Shown: piece after piece, positions 60,691-64,000 of the stretch | Layout of the letters: every line of letters begins with the position of its first letter | How positions within the stretch are numbered: position 1 is the stretch's first letter | Assembly (NCBI GenBank): GCA_027886175.1 | Contig: JAJNNQ010000023.1 | Coordinates: 8,945,001-9,009,000, forward strand | Length of the DNA: 64,000 nt | Direction: 5' to 3' | Source of the DNA: Phylloscopus collybita | Lineage: Eukaryota > Chordata > Aves > Passeriformes > Phylloscopidae | Translations under genes and position numbers: made by a program | Notes under the pieces: model-generated | Seen by the model: only the letters and a program-made list of their open reading frames with translations | The model's database searches: none | Told to the model about the DNA's origin: nothing

Positions 60691-63240
60691 TAGTGCTGTT
60701 TACTGTTATAACAAAAACATTTTATTTGATATATATATATATGTAAGTAATAAAGTGGTGGAGTGGAAGCACCATTTCCATATATACATTATACACTTTA
60801 TATATCATGAGATGTGATCATGTGTTAATTCACTGTAAATTCATACAGTAAATTCATAATGCTGCATATCAAAGAGTACTTTTTATTGTAGTATACAACA
60901 TAACTCATTATTTTTACTCCCCATTATAGCTAATATTTTATATGGGCCTCATGACAGATAATACATACTACAGGCTTTCAGCTATCTAGTTTATATAAAT
61001 AGATACAGCCTGGGAGAGAAAAACTGTAACTCAGGACTAACCCTTCCTATACACAAGTTATTAAAACACAAGTTGTTAAATATGTGTACATATTAAATAT
61101 GTGTATTTATATAGCTGGGTACAGAGCATGATACATAGGCACACATACCTATAAAAGTCTGCATTTTAATGTACTTAGTACCTATTAGGCACAAAATGTA
61201 TGTTTTAATAACACACTGATTCAATCCCCCAAATGTGTGTATGCATGCTTTCATTAGTTTTAAAATATATAGCTACAATATCAATTCATGTATTTTAATA
61301 CACATATTAAAGATATGTGTGCATATAAATTTATAAATATATAAATTAAAATTACATTTTCATATACCACGTTTATCATCATTGCTTTTAGCTTCTTTTT
61401 TAATACACCTTTATAAATATATCGATAGCTTTGTTAATACAAAGGTTTTTAATGAGACAGAAGGTGTATTTGGTCTAATAACTACACACACACACGTGTG
61501 CATCTGCACAGGCACATGTATCTCTGTGCATCCATAGAACTATACATTGGCTAATTATACTTTCATAGAGAATATTTAACAGCATTTATTTTATTAATAA
61601 ACCTTTATAACTTAAAAAAGGCATATTTATTGGTATAAAAGTCTGGTTTTGCCATATATGTTATGCACAAACTATAATTGCTACAATAAACAAACACAGT
61701 GTGGGCACACACATCCTTGTAGTTCTTCCTCTCTGTGTTTTATATATTTACAAGTTTAATAACTGTATTTCATTTAGGCTGCCAGAATTTACTACTTGAG
61801 TAAAACTTTTTAATACAGATGAAAAATATTTTATTGTTAGAAAGCAAGTATTTATGATACTTGCTCTGAATTAAGCACAAGAGTTGTCATAATACATGCA
61901 CATTTCCACACTCACCTGTGTGGAAATATAGCTCTGAGTGTCTATAAACTGTGTATACATATAGAGTGTGTGTTTATATACATATATAGATATGTATCTA
62001 TATATACTCTATACGTATGTATGCATGTATGTATATATATGTAGTGTGTCCATATGCTCTTGTATACACTGATATAAATTCAGTTACATTTTCTGATACT
62101 GATACAAATTCAGTATACAGCATACTTAGCAGAATTGAATAGGTTAGTATTTTTATATTTCTAATTATGTATTTTACTTTTACCTGCTGTAAAGGTCTGT
62201 TTTTACTACACATTCTGTATTATGCACAGACACATGTATGTGCACACACACGTGTGCACTCCCCTTCCTCTCACTGTCTAGTCAGAAATTTAATAATTTC
62301 ATTTCCATATAGCATATGGAACAGAACTAATAAGGTTTCTAATACTTTTATATGAGGATTCATCTAAAAATTATCATCACTGACAGGTAAAGATCTGAGT
62401 ATAAATATATAGTATGTGCTGTGCACCAAAAAGGTGTTTCAATAACCCAGAAGTACTCCCTGTGGCCCTGGTGCTCAGCCCCTCTGTACACACAGAGCCC
62501 CTCTGTCACAGAGGTTTCCATGTACACACTCAGCACAGGTGTAAAAAAAGGGATATATTTTCACCCAGAGACACGTGTATAAAACAATGTGGTTTAAAGG
62601 TTAAAAATTTACATTTTCATGTTGTTTTTAAAGGCTAGATTTATATTTTTGAATCTTTTTTTCAAAAATATATATGAAGTAGATTTTATTGTTATGAAGG
62701 TTAATAAATGCTGTACAGGACACAATGTGTTTCTTCTAATACACAAATTCACCCTGTCCAGGTGTTTGTGCACATTCATCTTCACATGCACACAACCAGA
62801 GACATTTAATTAATTGTGAATTAATATTTCACACTGCCAACTCAACAGCATTTTCTTCATTAATATGAATTTAGAGCTCTTTGTATCTGCATTTTACTGC
62901 TATAAAGATTGTATTTGCTATATATGTTATTTATTATGTACAAAATATATTTGTTAGAATGCAGAAACACACAAGACCTCCTTGACTGCCTCTGTGTGTG
63001 CTTTTAGCAGCCTTTTTATTATTATATTTTTATATAAAGTATAGAACAGATATTACATAAAACGTGCTTTTGGTGATGTTTTATTTTTAATTTACCTTAT
63101 ATGACAGGATTTTCACATATGATGAGGTATTTATTAGCAGACATTTACATACCCAGAGAAAATTTAAGAAGTATTATTAACACAGCATAATTAGTAGCAT
63201 ATATATATTTTAATATGTAAGTATTTAAAATAAACCATCT
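60691..63240. repeat. AT-rich region with diverged copies of an unidentified repeat
   Basis: About 2.5 kb of strongly AT-rich DNA alternating with short CA/TG-rich cores. Similar blocks recur: ataaaagtctg at 61151 and 61635, gtaaaggtctg at 62189 and ctataaagatt at 62900. Each is followed by a ...tattatgcacaaa-like phrase, and the last three then by a cacaca core and a pyrimidine-rich cctctctgtg-like phrase. CA-rich cores appear roughly every 200-350 bp. This suggests an old, irregular tandem array. TATA-type runs lie at 60729-60742 and 61970-62045. No gene seen. Confidence 0.5.
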
Positions 63241-63458
63241 CCTCTCCGCCCCAAACCCAGGAGACACATCCCAAACACATCTTTATGAGGAGCCAAGAGC
63301 ATCTTTTGGAGCAGTTTTCCAGAGCTTTTGCCCCTTGGAGATCCTAGTGCTTTTGTTTTAACCTCCCCCCCCTGCTTTGACTTCAGGATAAGTTTTGTGG
63401 ATTTAACATTTCTGGGGTCATTCGTGGATGAAACGATCCCAGTAAATCTATGATTTAA

Positions 63459-63606
63459 AAACTAAAAAAAAAAAAACCAAAACCAAAAAACAAACAAAAC
63501 CTAAAACTAAAACAAAAACAAAAACAAAAACGAAACCAAAACAAAACAAAAAAACCAAACAAAAAAACCCCCAAAAACAACAAAACAAAACAAACCAAAC
63601 TAAAAA
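63459..63606 (+). repeat. A-rich (CAAAA)n-type simple repeat
   Basis: About 150 bp of almost only A and C (aaaaccaaaa, aaaacaaaaac, caaacaaaa phrases). The long T-rich-strand open frame here is purely compositional. Confidence 0.9.
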
Positions 63607-64000
63607 GCAAAAGCCTGGCAAGGTCCGGTCCCGAGGCGTTCCCTTGGCTGGGCACAGCCCCAGCTCTGTTCTGGAGCACCCCACGTTGCTTTAGGGCTGG
63701 GTTTGCTGTTTCTTTTGAACTCTTTTTACCCAAGTCCCAGTTTTCATGGAACCTGTGAGAACTGAAGGATCTTTAAATCCTCTATCACCCTTGCCCAGCT
63801 GCTTAAAAATATTATTATAATAAAAATATGAAGCCAAAGACACAGCCATACCCAGGGAAGCCAGAACGGCGAAAAAACGAATCCTTGATATTGCATTCGG
63901 GAGGAATGAATGGGATTTGTCACTGTGACTGCGACCAGCGCGTTTTCGCAGCGTATTGGGGTTTTTTTAAAACGTGTAATCATTCCCTAATTGCAAATGT
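63607..64000. other. Gene-free end of window
   Basis: Non-coding. No sign of the next gene (MMD lies downstream of HLF in mammals, known synteny). Confidence 0.6.

Noticed and set aside
29122..63060. D-box cores TTATGTAA at 29122, 48033 and (inverted) 63053 as HLF autoregulatory sites
   Set aside because: Two such 8-mers are expected by chance in 64 kb on two strands, and none lies in a distinctive context.
63448..63733. Hydrophobic Phe/Val-rich open frame on the - strand that looks membrane-like
   Set aside because: It is the translation of a (CAAAA)n simple repeat.
1..64000. CRISPR arrays, tRNA or rRNA genes, bacterial-type operons
   Set aside because: No spacer-repeat pattern, cloverleaf or operon structure was seen; this is a vertebrate locus.

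Overview
The window looks like nuclear DNA from a bird, probably a songbird. The gene is split into exons with consensus splice sites, the interspersed repeats are mainly CR1 LINE tails (the typical avian LINE), there are short LTR fragments, and one LTR piece in intron 2 resembles a repeat I associate with passerines. The songbird call rests on memory of repeat families and is less certain than 'bird'.

I recognise one protein-coding gene: HLF (hepatic leukemia factor, a PAR bZIP transcription factor), complete on the + strand. Its four coding exons are 24146-24251, 25472-25807, 53082-53302 and 56176-56391. They join in frame (phases 1, 1, 0) to give 292 residues. The protein has an N-terminal activation region (exons 1-2), the proline/acidic-rich PAR domain (exon 3) and the whole basic region plus leucine zipper (exon 4). 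Intron lengths are about 1.2, 27.3 and 2.9 kb. A long 3'UTR probably ends at a strong poly(A) signal at 60451-60456.

Layout. 1-19.6 kb: gene-free flank with old repeats (CR1, MIR-like, a solo LTR with target-site duplication) and candidate regulatory sequence. 19.65-20.56 kb: an orphan CpG island with a perfect ROR element, a CCAAT box and a TCACGTGA E-box but no recognisable gene. 22.1-23.4 kb: two CR1 copies. 23.55-24.7 kb: the HLF CpG-island promoter with CCAAT, CRE and E-box. 25.8-53.1 kb: intron 2, with two CR1 tails, an LTR piece, a tetranucleotide repeat and a 44-bp GC-rich minisatellite. 56.4-60.5 kb: 3'UTR with homopolymer and TG-rich tracts. 60.7-63.2 kb: very AT-rich DNA that appears to hold diverged copies of an undescribed repeat. 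63.46-63.6 kb: A-rich simple repeat.

HLF is a clock-output activator in other vertebrates. The E-box/CRE promoter and the E-box/ROR-element upstream island suggest circadian control here, which is inference. I saw no further coding gene, tRNA, rRNA or CRISPR and no evidence of a novel multi-gene system. The most interesting leads are the orphan CpG island, the minisatellite and the downstream AT-rich repeat.
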